Source of the DNA: Antedon mediterranea
Taxonomy: Eukaryota > Echinodermata > Crinoidea > Comatulida > Antedonidae
Reading direction: 5' to 3'
DNA: 64,000 nt
NCBI RefSeq assembly: GCF_964355755.1
Contig: NC_092680.1
Coordinates: forward strand, 5,557,001 to 5,621,000
Shown here in pieces: positions 9,597 through 19,570 of this stretch (position 1 is the first letter of the stretch; each line of letters opens with the position of its first letter). A model generated the notes under the pieces. The model saw only the letters and a program-made list of their open reading frames with translations, made no database searches and had not been told where the DNA came from. The position numbers were made by a program, and so were the translations under genes.

Positions 9597-9754
9597 CGAA
9601 TTGAAATATAACACACGCGCTTAACCGAGACCAACAGACAACCATCGATAACACTAACCAATCGCTCCAGTTTCTGTGAATCAGGAATACATTTAAATCA
9701 GATAAGTTCTCGTATTTCTGATAGTAAACATCATTTTTGGAAAGTAAAGCAATT
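9597..9754 (+). promoter_or_regulatory. 3' part of the receptor 3 upstream module
   Basis: This resumes with ATTGAAATATAACACACGCG, then ACCGAGACCAACAGACAACC. The ISRE-like site is degenerate here (CTCCAGTTTC at 9665-9674), but the overlapping TTCTGTGAA is kept. It ends with GTAAAGCAATT before the ATG at 9755. Confidence 0.5.
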
Positions 9755-11018
9755 ATGGTATACTCTTACGTTGTTTGATGTTGGTTAATGTTGATTTATT
9801 ACAGTTTGTTTGTTAATACTCAAATGCCTACAATATATCCTACTGAAATCCACTTGTTGGTTGGAGATAAGGCTACCTTTGAATGCAGTATTAGTTCGCC
9901 GTCAGAGATGAGATGGCAGTGGTTTAAAACATTCAGAAGCGTTATAGTTTTAGCGCATGAGGGAGAGATTTCCAATTCCAGATATGAATTCAACATTGAC
10001 AACGATAGAAAGAAGAGTACACTAACAATATTAAATAGCACAGTGGAAGATAGTCAATTTAAATATTACTGTCAACAGGGATCGGTATCGATGAATGTCA
10101 CACTCATCGTTATCATAGGAACAAAGTTAGATTCAAAATATCCAGCGTGTCAATCTGAAAACAGTATTGTCAATACGGATAAAACACTTACAATGACATG
10201 CAGTGCAAATGGTGGCGATCCAATACCAGTATTACAAAATGGTACAGAAACGGTAAAAAGGTTACAGAACAGGATCAAAGTTCTGAAAATGAATTATCTT
10301 ATTTTGCTGTTTTAAGCCGTGTGTTGACTGTTGATGATGAGACGGCAAAATACACATGTAGAGCAGAAGGAGTAGCAGCAACTGTTAACCAAAGCTGTTC
10401 CATAACACCAGCAATTCCACCAACGGTTATAATCATTACAGCATATTTTGCTGTTGGCGAATCTTTAGAATTCACGTGTAAGGTAATGACCCCTTGGAAC
10501 ATCACAAATTATATTTGGACGATTGATAACCAGTTAGTCACTTTGAATAGATTTAGGTATAGCATGAACAACGACGGGAGTGTTCTGACAATACTTTATT
10601 TAGATCAAACTCATTACAACATCAGATGTAACGTAACTACTGCATCTGGATTAGTTGGTAGTGACGATGTTGAAATTAACTATGTAGACCTAGATGAAAT
10701 TGATGATGATGCAAACAATTTAACACTAGCTCTATGTCTTTCAGTTGCTACGTTTTCTGTTGGATTTATCATGGGTATTCTGGTTACATTTTGGAAAACC
10801 TTTAAATCTTTTTGTGTAAATAAACCTCAGCCTGAATCAAACAACCAGCTGAAAATACAAATCTAGGCTTAAGTTCTTCTGTTGATAAACCTTACTATCA
10901 GGAGACAATTATTTCGTCTGAACAGATTGTTTCCTCAGAAACTGATTATTCAGAACTAACTCCAACGACTCCTTCAATATACAGCGAATTAAACGAACCG
11001 AAGGTGCAGAAGAAGTGA
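9755..11018 (+). pseudogene. Three-Ig receptor with ITAM-like tail, three lesions (receptor 3)
   Basis: Alignment with receptors 1 and 5 gives a start at 9755 (MVYSYVV). The next codon is TGA (9776-9778) where the paralog has CGA, a CpG-type transition. Ig1 is then open from the ATG at 9788. A 2-base insertion in the LQWY codons of Ig2 (about 10234-10240, ACAAAATGG for ACAATGG) moves the frame. Ig2, Ig3 and the helix continue to 10866 in the new frame. A 1-base deletion near 10840 (ATCAAACAACC for ATCAAAACAACC) then shifts into TAG. The ITAM-like tail is still encoded out of frame down to 11018. All three lesions are small, so the copy is young. Confidence 0.85.
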
Positions 11019-12204
11019 ATAGACGATACTATAAGATTCATCTCTGGAATGTGTATTCTTTATACTGGAATGCTCTAATAGTTTTATTCTATTATTTATA
11101 CGTTATCATACCAAACTCACAGTTCAGGTTTGGACTATTTAACTGGTTTTATTGTTCTTGTTTTGATTTTCTGATCGTTGACTTTGTACATTTTGATGAG
11201 TAAGTTGTTATATATATTTTAATCTTATGTATTTATATTTGAGTCTTTAATGCCTCCTGTAATTGGCAACATCGCTGTTGGATGTATGCGAAATAAAATA
11301 AAATAAAAGAAAATAAAAATGTTTTGATTATGTTTAAAAAACTTTAAGTAGAGAAATTTTATATTATTATTTTTACATAATTATATGCTTTGACAATTTT
11401 ACATGTACATTTTTTTTTTTTTTAATATTTAACATGAACATTGCCTGTATTGTGCAAAAACTAATCGTAGGACATGATAACGTTTTACAGTTTAGAGGCA
11501 CGATTATTTTTATTAACGACGCATGCATGCACGTTCATAAACAGATTTTAGAATAAGCGCTGTAATATGAACATTTTTTTTTACGCTGCTACGTCCCATG
11601 AGGACGACTCATTCATAAGCTAAAGCAAGCAGCAGTTATAGTATCTAAGGTCGACAGTTTTGCTAAAATATAAACTCGACTATAATTTATAGATTTCAGC
11701 TGCTGGACCCAAAAAACGCCTGTGAAAGGAGTCTATGAGGGCTCATGGTTGAACGATTTTGCATTTTCGCCATTTGACTGGTTGACGCGAATCAAGTCAT
11801 GTTGTCTCTAGAGAGGGTATTTAGTTGCATGCCAAACAGTTTGAGGTCACATCAAAGATTTTATGTAGTTGAAGGCTTAACCTCACTGGGTCACACACAT
11901 TTTTAAATGGGCATGTGAATCATAATCAAAGAACTATCTTTGATTTGTGTGTATTTTTGCGATTAAGGGACATCTTTTTGATAATTAATCATAAATATAT
12001 CTGAAGAAAGAACAATGATTAATTTTAAAATGTCGAGCTGCGTTTTATGTCATGACGGAGTCATAGAGTATGGACCTACTTTTTTATATACTAATATTCT
12101 ACAACATAATAATACGTAAAAAAAATACATTGGAAAAGAAATATTTATTTGTAATTTGAGACCAAAATACCTATCACTCAATACTTTTCGGCATTGTTGT
12201 ATGC
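11019..12204. other. Spacer with SINE tail
   Basis: The 3' UTR-like part is followed at 11255-11322 by CCTGTAATTGGCAACATC, CGCTGTTGGATG and an (AATAAA)n run, the same tail as the SINE at 31395. The stretch at about 11440-11560 (TTGTGCAAAA, ATCGTAGGACAT, ACGTTTTACAGTTTAGAGG, GCACGATTATT) recurs after receptor 5 at about 14650-14720. A poly-T stretch and a hairpin-prone CGTCCCATGAGGACG (about 11590-11604) are also present. No gene was seen. Confidence 0.45.
11255..11322 (+). repeat. 3' tail of the SINE family seen at 31395
   Basis: TCCTGTAATTGGC, then CGCTGTTGGATG, GCGAAATAAAATAAAAT and an A-rich run match the end of the copy at 31590-31664. The 5' tRNA-like part was not found here, so this is either a truncated copy or the tail of its LINE partner. 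Confidence 0.55.
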
Positions 12205-12656
12205 GGTCAGATCCGCCAATATGGTGGTGGTTTAAAATATTCAATGAACTGGCTACACAAATAGCGACTGAGGAAGGATTTATCGATGTCAGATATAGAA
12301 GAAAGAGTACACAATATTAAATATTACAGCAGAGGATGATCAATCGCAACATTACTGTCAATATGGATCTGTATCAATGCATGCCAAACTCATCGTTACC
12401 ACATGAACAAAGTTATAGACACAAAATATCCAGAGTGTCAATCTGATAACAGCGTAGTGAATAGAAAGAAAATACTTTACACTAACATGCAGTGCAAGTG
12501 GTAGCGATCCAAGGCCATTATTACGATGGTACAGAAACGGTAAAAAAGTTACAGGATCAATATCAAAGTTCAGAAAATGAATTATTTTATTTTGATGTTT
12601 TGAGCCGTTTGTTGACTGCTGATAATATGTATACACTAATGGTTCTATTGATGATG
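12205..12656 (+). pseudogene. Fragment of a left-clade receptor (Ig1 to start of Ig2)
   Basis: Pieces of Ig1 and Ig2 are recognisable in changing frames. ATATGGTGGTGGTTTAAAAT corresponds to WWWFK, AACATTACTGTCAATATGGA to HYCQYG, and ATGCAGTGCAAGTGGTAGCG to CSASGS. The frame is lost after DVRYRR by a deletion of the LNIDDD codons, and TGA (in GTTACCACATGAACAAAG) ends the Ig1 edge. Homology stops at about 12656, where a receptor upstream module (GCGCTTAGTTGACATGTTTT) joins directly. The signal peptide and Ig3 are absent. The join looks like an unequal-crossover scar. Confidence 0.8.
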
Positions 12657-13150
12657 CGCTTAGTTGACATGTTTTGAAAAAGAAATTCAATTCAATACCG
12701 TAGTTAACGGTAAGTAAATTTACACAATTGAATAAAATGTGCCATTGCGTGTCATACACAACAAAAATGGATTGAAATACAGTATAATAATAGACGCGTT
12801 TAACCGAGACCAACAGACAACCATCGATAACACTAATCAATCGTTTCAGTTTCTGTGAATCATAAATACATTTGGATCAGATAAGTTCTCGTAACCAACA
12901 TACTGTATTGTTTCAATCAATTTATTAAGGATCTGTTGAGATGAAATAATAATTAAATGTATTGGATCAAATCGCGAAGCATAACAATATTTTGAAAAAG
13001 ATTGTCGGTAAGCAAATATTATTGAGGACTACATGACATGTGAAGAACCAACGACAGTTGTATTTGTTTATATTTCTTATTATCTATTTTAGATCAGACA
13101 CTTTATCGTTTTATTTTACATTAAAATTAATTTTGAAAAAATAACGGAAT
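12657..13150 (+). promoter_or_regulatory. Compound upstream module of receptor 5 (two variants in series)
   Basis: The first variant (about 12657-12895) has GTTAACGGTAAGTAAAT, TGTGCCATTGCGTGTCATAC and TTTAACCGAGACCAACAGAC, and TTTCAGTTTC at 12844-12853 overlapping TTCTGTGAA. The second (about 12960-13150) is the GCGAAGCATAA / GTAAGCAAATATTATTGAGG / TATTTTAGATCAGACA form also found at 2999. It ends next to the ATG at 13151. Having both variants in tandem suggests a fused promoter region, possibly giving alternative 5' leaders. Confidence 0.5.
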
Positions 13151-14425
13151 ATGTTATATGATTACGTTCTTCGATGGGGCTTAGTGTTGATGTATTACAA
13201 TTTGTTAGTTGATGGTCTTACCACAATACATCCTACTGAAATGCAAGTGTTGGTGGGAGATAATGCTACCTTTGAATGCAGCACTAGTGGTATTCGAGAT
13301 ACGACGAGATGGTGGTGGTTTAAAACATCCAGTCACGATATTACATTAATAGCAAATGAGGAAGGATATTTCGATGTCAGATATAAATTAAATATTGACG
13401 TTGATAGAAGGAAAAGTACACTGACAATATTAAATATCACAGTTGAGGATGGCAAAGCTCAATATTACTGTCAACAGGGATCGGTATCAATGAATGCCAC
13501 ACTCATCGTTATCACAGGAACAAAGTTAGACACAACATATCCAGAATGTCAATCTGATAACAGTGTCGTCAATACAAAGAAAACACTTACACTGACATGC
13601 AGTGCAAGTGGTGGCAATCCAAGGCCATTATTACAATGGTACAGAAACGGTACAAAGGTTACAGAACAGGATCAAAATCAAAATTCGGAAAATGAATTAT
13701 CATATTCTGCTGTTTTGAGCCGCTTGTTGACTGTTGATGATGAGACGGCAATATTTACATGTAAAGCAGAAGGTATAGCAGCAACTGTCAACCAAAGTTG
13801 TTCCATAAAACCAGCAATTCCACCAACGGTCATTATCATTGCAAACACAACATATTTTGCAGATGGCGACTCTTTAGATTTCACGTGTAAGGTAATGACC
13901 CCTTGGAACATTACACATTTTATTTGGATGATTGATAACCAGTTAGTCACTTTGAGCACATCCAGTAAAAACGACGGGAGTGTCCTTACAATATTTGATC
14001 TCGATCAAACTTATAACATTATTAGATGTAACGTAACCACTGCATCTGGATTAGTTGGTAATGACGATGTTGAAATTAACTATGTAGGCCTAGATAAAAT
14101 GGATGATGACTCAACAGCTACCAATTTAACACTGGCTCTATGTCTTTCAGTTGCTACGTTTTTAGTTGGATTTATCATTGGTAGTCTGGTAACATTTCGG
14201 AAAACCCGTAAATCTCACTGTGTAAATGAACCTCAGCCTGAATCAAAACAACCTGCTGAAAATACAAATCTAGGCTTAAGTTCTTCTGTTGATAAACCTT
14301 ATTATCATGAGACAATCATTTCGTCTGAACAGATTGTTTCCTCGGAAACTGATTATTCAGAACTAACTCCAACGACTCCTTCAATATACAGCGAATTAAA
14401 TGAACCGAAGGTGCAGAAGAAGTGA
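13151..14425 (+). CDS. Three-Ig-domain transmembrane receptor, short ITAM-like tail (receptor 5)
   Basis: This is an intact 424-residue paralog of receptor 1. The signal peptide begins MLYDYVLRWGLVLMYYNLLV. Ig1 (RWWWFK, YYCQQG), Ig2 (CSASGGNPRPLLQWYRNG with the extra cysteine pair) and Ig3 (TPWNITHFIW) follow. The helix TLALCLSVATFLVGFIIGSL leads to a basic RKTRK stop-transfer. The tail carries YYHETI and TDYSELTPTTPSIYSEL, with Y402 and Y413 at YxxL-x7-YxxL spacing. The ATG is aligned to its paralogs but lies in a different leader (ACGGAATATG). It shares long near-identical stretches with pseudogene receptor 3, so gene conversion or recent duplication is likely. Surface expression and signalling are inferred from the architecture only. 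Confidence 0.9.
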   Translation: MLYDYVLRWGLVLMYYNLLVDGLTTIHPTEMQVLVGDNATFECSTSGIRDTTRWWWFKTSSHDITLIANEEGYFDVRYKLNIDVDRRKSTLTILNITVEDGKAQYYCQQGSVSMNATLIVITGTKLDTTYPECQSDNSVVNTKKTLTLTCSASGGNPRPLLQWYRNGTKVTEQDQNQNSENELSYSAVLSRLLTVDDETAIFTCKAEGIAATVNQSCSIKPAIPPTVIIIANTTYFADGDSLDFTCKVMTPWNITHFIWMIDNQLVTLSTSSKNDGSVLTIFDLDQTYNIIRCNVTTASGLVGNDDVEINYVGLDKMDDDSTATNLTLALCLSVATFLVGFIIGSLVTFRKTRKSHCVNEPQPESKQPAENTNLGLSSSVDKPYYHETIISSEQIVSSETDYSELTPTTPSIYSELNEPKVQKK

Positions 14426-15570
14426 ATAGACGATACTATAAGATTTTCATAAGATTCATCTCTGGAATGTGTATTTTTTATACAGGAAGGCTAGTTTTTA
14501 ACTAATTTTGTTTGTGCACATGACACCAAATTCACAATTTAGGTTTTGACTTAAAAACTTTTAGTAGAGAAACCTTATTAATTATATGCTTTGAATATTA
14601 CATGTACAGTTTTTATAATTTTAAAATATTTAACATGAAAATTGCTTGTATTGTGCAAAACCTCATCGTAGGACATCAAAACGTTTTACAGTTTAGAGGT
14701 ACGATTATTATTAAGCATGTACGTTCATAAAGGATTATGGAATAAGCTCCGTAATGTGATCATTGTTTTGCATTATGTAAATTTGGTGGCATTTAAACAA
14801 GTACAGTACAGTATACCAGTCACTATTTTTTTTTTGTATTAAATGATTGTATCGATTAATTAATTAATGTATCGGTTAAAAGTAGTGGACTTTTTTTCTA
14901 ATAAATTGAGTCGGAATAATATTATTCTATGATGATGATGATGGATGCTATATTATTGTTTTAAATGTAATATATTGAATCCTGGCATAATAATGTATGT
15001 ATTTATTTTACGTGTGATTTATCCGTTTGGTTTCAAATTGCTCGTGTTATGATGACCTCTTATTTGACATGTACATATGCAAGTTGTCACTTTCTAATGC
15101 GCATCCTAGATTAATATTCACACAGCACACATTCACATAGCGTCTTTTATTTTCGTAAAGTCTTAACACAATAAAGTTTCATATCCAGTATTGCTTTTTT
15201 TTAAATTTTTTAGCTTACATTATTTCAAAGTGAAGACATTTTTTTTTAATTTGACAGCACTTTTATCAGGGAAGAGTGCGCTTTTATTATACTTACTCCT
15301 CCAATGCAAATTAGTATATAACCACATAATATTTAGGCGAAAAAATAACTGCTAGTAACAATAAGTTATATAGCGTACATATCCACTGCTCAAGGTGTTG
15401 GCTTGTATTTGCAAAATGCATTACACTTGTACGTTCTTGCTAGAAACTCTATCAAAACCTCTTATGGATCATTTTTTAAATATTTATAATACGTAATAAA
15501 ATCCATTTCTTTTGTTTACAATTTCAGACCAAAATTACTATCACTACAATACATTTCGGCATTGTTTATT
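14426..15570. other. Spacer after receptor 5
   Basis: The beginning duplicates the 3' flank of receptor 3 (GCTTGTATTGTGCAAAAC, CATCGTAGGACAT, TTTTACAGTTTAGAGG). The rest is AT-rich, with short poly-T tracts and ATGATGATG repeats near 14930. No gene was seen. Confidence 0.45.
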
Positions 15571-15712
15571 AAAGCTTGGTTCCCACGCGGACATAACGCA
15601 ACGTAAGCAATCTAACCAATCACCAGTGATGGATTATCCGAACTGTCGCTTATGATTGGTCAACTTGTGATTGGTCAACCTTGCGTTGCGTTCTAGTGGG
15701 AACGAAGCTTTA
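15571..15712. mobile_element. MITE with AAAGCTTNGTTCCCAC terminal inverted repeats
   Basis: Left end AAAGCTTGGTTCCCAC and right end GTGGGAACGAAGCTTT are inverted copies. The interior carries GCAACGTAAGC ... CTTGCGTTGCG and repeated TGATTGGTCAA, so the whole unit is largely palindromic. Related units lie at 30739-30898 (full), 48190-48274 and 49310-49410 (half). There is no ORF, and it is about 140 bp. A hAT-like or other DNA transposon parent is possible but not shown. Confidence 0.7.
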
Positions 15713-15896
15713 TGATTTGTACGTACGGTGCGCCCTCTACATAGGTATAGGGCTAGATGTGTTCCTATGAGAATAGTAACGTCATAAAAAACATGTTCAA
15801 ATACTACTGCCCTGGTATAGCTATCGCTATATTGTAATGGTTCTAAACAAATAATAGTGCTATTGGATTTTTTAGAGTAATTTATAGGCGAAACTT

Positions 15897-16397
15897 AAGG
15901 CCTTTTCACACAGAACTTCGGCAATATTGCGGTAAGCAAGCCGGCGTTATTGCCGGTCTAAACCCATTCACACAGAAGGTAATTATTACTAACTAGGGCC
16001 TAGGCTTACGTACGTTACAGCAAGTTAAATAATCTTTGGACCAACATCTGTTATGTTTTTATTATTATTGGCCGTATTTTTCCAGTGTATTATTTACAAA
16101 CTAACCTAAAAATATATATATATAATGGATATAATCTAATAATTTGGCCTAAAGTAATTGCCACAGTCTTTCTCAATCAAGGAAAATGTCCCGAATTTAT
16201 CCTTGCTTCACTGCTTAAGCAGGTGTTATATCGTGGACTCTTTCACACAGATCAGGCTTACGACCGTGACGGTAATATTACCGCAATTTTACTAGGTCCA
16301 GAGGCGGTCTAACGGAAGCCGGCATTAAGGGGTTTTTACCCTTTCACACATAAGCCGGCGTTCGCGAATTACCGCAATATTACCGTCTTACAAAGGG
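15897..16397. mobile_element. Fold-back element with TTCACACA and GGTAATATTACCG words
   Basis: CTTTTCACACAGAAC, GGCAATATTGCGGTAA and GCCGGCGTTAT near the left end are mirrored by ACGCCGGCTTATGTGTGAAAG and TTGCGGTAAT on the other strand at the right end. A further TTTCACACAGA copy lies inside. It interrupts the receptor upstream module: GGCGAAACTTA stops at about 15896 and TTTAGTTGACATAAC resumes at about 16403, where other copies run straight through. A small ORF at 16085 shows no family resemblance. Confidence 0.5.
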
Positions 16398-16679
16398 GCT
16401 ATAATTTAGTTGACATAACCGAAACAATATGTTTTTGAAAAGAAATTTAACTCAATACCTTTGTTAACGTTATGTAAATATTATTTATGACCCACATTGA
16501 ATGAAATGTGCCACTGCGTGTCATACACAAAAAAACATAAATTGAAATATAACACACGCGTTTAACCGAGACCAAAATACAACCATCGAACAATCGTTTT
16601 AGTTTCTGTGAATAAGGAATTCATTTAGATCAGATAAGCTCGCAATAAACATCATTTTGACGAAGTAAAGCGCAGTAAG
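16398..16679 (+). promoter_or_regulatory. Upstream module of receptor 6
   Basis: This has TTTAGTTGACATAAC, GTTAACGTTATGTAAATATT (donor-like site altered), CCCACATTGAATGAAATGTGCCA and ACGCGTTTAACCGAGACC. The ISRE-like site is TTTTAGTTTC (16597-16606, one mismatch to TTTCNNTTTC), and TTCTGTGAA is intact. It ends with AAGCGCAGTAAG before the ATG. Confidence 0.5.
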
Positions 16680-18206
16680 ATGGTATACTCTTACCTTGTT
16701 CGATGTTGGTTAATGTTGATTTATTACAGTTCCTTTGTTAATACTCAGATGAAACCTACAATACATCCTACTGAAATTCAAGTGTTGGTGGGAGATAATG
16801 CTATTTTTGAATGCAGTACTAGTAGTACACCGTCAGATGAGAAGTGGTGGTGGTGGTTTAAAGTATTTAGTCACTCTACTATAACAATAGCGAATGAACA
16901 AGGGTTTAGTAATACCAAATATGAGTTAAACATTGATGACGACAGAAAGAAGAGTACACTGACAATATTAAATATTACAGAGGAGGATGGTGAGGTTCAA
17001 TATTACTGTCAATATGGAATTATATCAACGAATGCCACACTCATTGCTATCACAGGAACAAAATTAGACTCAAAGTATCCTCAGTGCCAATCTGATAACA
17101 GTGTAGTCAATACTAATAGCAATCTTACCCTGACATGCAGTGCAAGCGGTGGCAATCCTAGACCAGAATTACAATGGTACAAAAACGGTAACAAGGTTAC
17201 AGAACAAGATAACGTTCCGAGCTCTCTCGATGAATCTTATTCTGTTGAAGAGTTGACTTATTTATTAACTTCTGAAGATGAAAGGGCTATATTTACCTGC
17301 AATGCAGAGGGTGTAGCAGCAACTGTCAATCAAAATTGTTCCATAACGCTCACAATTCCACCGACGGTCACTATCATTACAAACACCACATCCTTTGCTG
17401 TTGGAGACTCATTAGAACTTACATGTACCGTAATGAGCCCGTGGAATATAACTTTATATACATGGAATTATGGTGATCAGCCAGTTAAGCAAAGTACAAA
17501 GTTCAAACTAAACAGTGACAATACTGAATTAACTATATTAAATTTACAATCAGAAGATGATGAGAAAGAAGTAGAATGTACAGCTGTGACGTCATCTGGA
17601 TTGACTGGTAATGATTCTGTAATAATTACAATATATGATTCGAAGGAGGAGGAGGAGAAGAAAAATAGCACACTGTTAATAATACTGATAGTAGCTGGAG
17701 CTGTAGTTTTGATACTATTAGTATGTCTTGCGATGTGCATACTATGTCAAAATCGAAAACGGAAAGGGCGAAGAGAAAATCGAAATAAAAACGTAACTTC
17801 AAGCTACTATGATAATGTGCTAACGGAACAAGCAACTTCCATTCATTCGTATGAAAGGCGTATAGATATAACTGCTAGAGATGAGAATGAAGGAACAGTG
17901 AGCTACGTAAATACTTTAGACACTTTTGGAAGTAGGCCTAGTGGTACGTTCGTTGGCTTTGATAAAGACCAGGAGGGAACTGCGACAAATGAAGATGATA
18001 TTGATGCTTTGTATGCACAACCGGTAAAATCAAAAGCAAGCGTTGCAGGCCTACCAACAGATTTTGGAGAATTATATGCAAAACCAATGAAAGGAATAAA
18101 AAGTGAAGTTAGTAACCCTAATGAGGAAGTAGAAGATTTTGGAGAACTTTACGCAAAACCAAATAAAAGCAAAACAGTTCATTTGAACACAATGACGAGG
18201 AAGTAA
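16680..18206 (+). CDS. Three-Ig-domain transmembrane receptor with YAxP-repeat tail (receptor 6)
   Basis: The product has 508 residues in one exon: signal peptide MVYSYLVRCWLMLIYYSSFV, then Ig1 (WWWWFK, YYCQYG), Ig2 (CSASGGNPRPELQWYKNG) and Ig3 (SPWNITLYTW). The helix is LLIILIVAGAVVLILLVCLA, with a basic RKRKGRR stop-transfer. The tail has YYDNV and YVNT (YxN, Grb2-SH2-like) and three YAxP motifs: DALYAQPVK, GELYAKPMK and GELYAKPNK. YxxP motifs in series are the hallmark of docking proteins such as p130Cas that bind Crk/Nck SH2 domains. This role is inferred. The end (LNTMTRK) is out of frame with the repeat consensus because one A is missing in the HAKHN codons. Twenty bases after the stop the next upstream module starts, so the normal 3' flank is lost. 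Confidence 0.88.
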   Translation: MVYSYLVRCWLMLIYYSSFVNTQMKPTIHPTEIQVLVGDNAIFECSTSSTPSDEKWWWWFKVFSHSTITIANEQGFSNTKYELNIDDDRKKSTLTILNITEEDGEVQYYCQYGIISTNATLIAITGTKLDSKYPQCQSDNSVVNTNSNLTLTCSASGGNPRPELQWYKNGNKVTEQDNVPSSLDESYSVEELTYLLTSEDERAIFTCNAEGVAATVNQNCSITLTIPPTVTIITNTTSFAVGDSLELTCTVMSPWNITLYTWNYGDQPVKQSTKFKLNSDNTELTILNLQSEDDEKEVECTAVTSSGLTGNDSVIITIYDSKEEEEKKNSTLLIILIVAGAVVLILLVCLAMCILCQNRKRKGRRENRNKNVTSSYYDNVLTEQATSIHSYERRIDITARDENEGTVSYVNTLDTFGSRPSGTFVGFDKDQEGTATNEDDIDALYAQPVKSKASVAGLPTDFGELYAKPMKGIKSEVSNPNEEVEDFGELYAKPNKSKTVHLNTMTRK

Positions 18207-18398
18207 CCGAATGTAAATATTATTTATAACCCACATTGAATCAAATGTGCCATTGCGTGTCATGCACAACAAAACAGACGCGTTTAACCAAGACCAACAG
18301 ACAACCATCGAAGAAACTTTTCAGTTTCTGTGAATCAGGAATACAAATAACTTCTTGTTTTACTGATATAGAACATCATTTTGAAGAATTAAAGCAAT
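18207..18398 (+). promoter_or_regulatory. Upstream module of receptor 7, joined to the receptor 6 stop
   Basis: GTAACCGAATGTAAATATTA fuses a YAxP-repeat codon run (GTAACCGA) to the module word ATGTAAATATTATTTATAACC. TGTGCCATTGCGTGTCATGC, ACGCGTTTAACCAAGACC and TTTCAGTTTC at 18319-18328 overlapping TTCTGTGAA follow. The 5' third of the module (TTAGTTGACAT part) is missing. It ends with AATTAAAGCAAT at the ATG 18399. Confidence 0.55.
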
Positions 18399-18432
18399 AT
18401 GGTATTTTCCTACGTTATTCGATGTTGGTTAA

Positions 18433-19570
18433 AATGAACCTGAAATGGATTTTCGATTTTCAAGAAATTCACACATGTTATTTAAATGTATCAAATTAAC
18501 ACAAACCCATACAAATAAAAACAAAATGTATAGTATTTTGAGTAAAAATGAAATTTTAAGATACCATGGTAAATTAGCGAAAATTACTCACGCCATTGCA
18601 ATATATTATTTCAACGGCCGTCGGAAGCCCCTATATTCACGACGTCACATATACACACGATGATATCGAGAGCGTGTATGCCGCCCGATAGTCAGTGAAT
18701 GATCGACGGCCTGGAAAGATACCCGAAGCGTTGACACTAATACTAATTTATTCAATATCTAATGTTGTTGAAATATAGGTCCCTAAAATGTACTTCGTTT
18801 GTTCTAAAACCCGAATTTAGAAGGCCTACCTCCCAAACCTTTACTAGGCCTAACTAGGCTAGGCCCCCAATCCAGCGGAGTCGATCCACTACCCACATCA
18901 TGCGGCGAGGCTCCGTTTCATGTGCATCCAAGGACCAAAGCGATATCAACAACTTGCTGCGCTCATTGTCAAGCCAAAGTAAAATATGAATAAAATTCGT
19001 TTTCGAACTGCCTGATTCGTGACAAATAAATTATCATCTCATATTACTAATTTAATTCTGCTAAACTAAAAACTAAAGAAACTAACTAACACATTTTAGC
19101 AGTATAAATTACGAACGATATACAAAATACACGAACGGAAAATATGGATACGCATCATTGCGCACGGAGCTGTATCCCGGACAACGTTGCCAGGCCAACT
19201 TCGGTATTGCCAGAAAAAAACCGTTGATTTTAAGATTTTAAATCGTCATTTACTTGATAAATAACCGTTTATACGGTAATAATTTTATCTAAAAAAATTC
19301 TAAATACGTTTCTGCAAATGCACAAGCATTTTTTAGAAAATACTCCATAGATTTCAAGAGTTATAGCCAAAAAACTGCAAATTGTCCATTGGAGGGATAG
19401 GAATATATTCGCAAAGTGACGTCACCCGCGAATTTTTTTGATTTTCAAATAGGGCTTTCCTCAAAAGGGCCAATTTATATTTTGTAACAATATACATTCT
19501 ATCAACACCTAATAGCCCCCAAAACATCATTCTAAAATGAAAAAAATCGAAAATCCATTTCAGGTCCATT
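18433..19570. mobile_element. 1.14-kb non-autonomous element with TTAA target duplication
   Basis: The left end is AATGAACCTGAAATGGATTT and the right end, reversed, is AATGGACCTGAAATGGATTT. The inverted match extends about 28 bases with one mismatch. TTAA flanks both sides (18429-18432 and 19571-19574). The paralogous empty site at about 9780 and 16707 (TTGGTTAATGTTGATTTATT) has a single TTAA. Exact TTAA duplication is typical of piggyBac-type transposition, although the termini are not the usual CCY...GGG. There is no transposase ORF. The interior includes a GC-richer stretch (about 18600-18960) unlike its surroundings. Confidence 0.8.

Noticed and set aside
11583-11640. Possible hammerhead ribozyme around CGTCCCATGAGGACG
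   Set aside because: The required CTGATGA and GAAA core strands are not both present. It is only a short hairpin.
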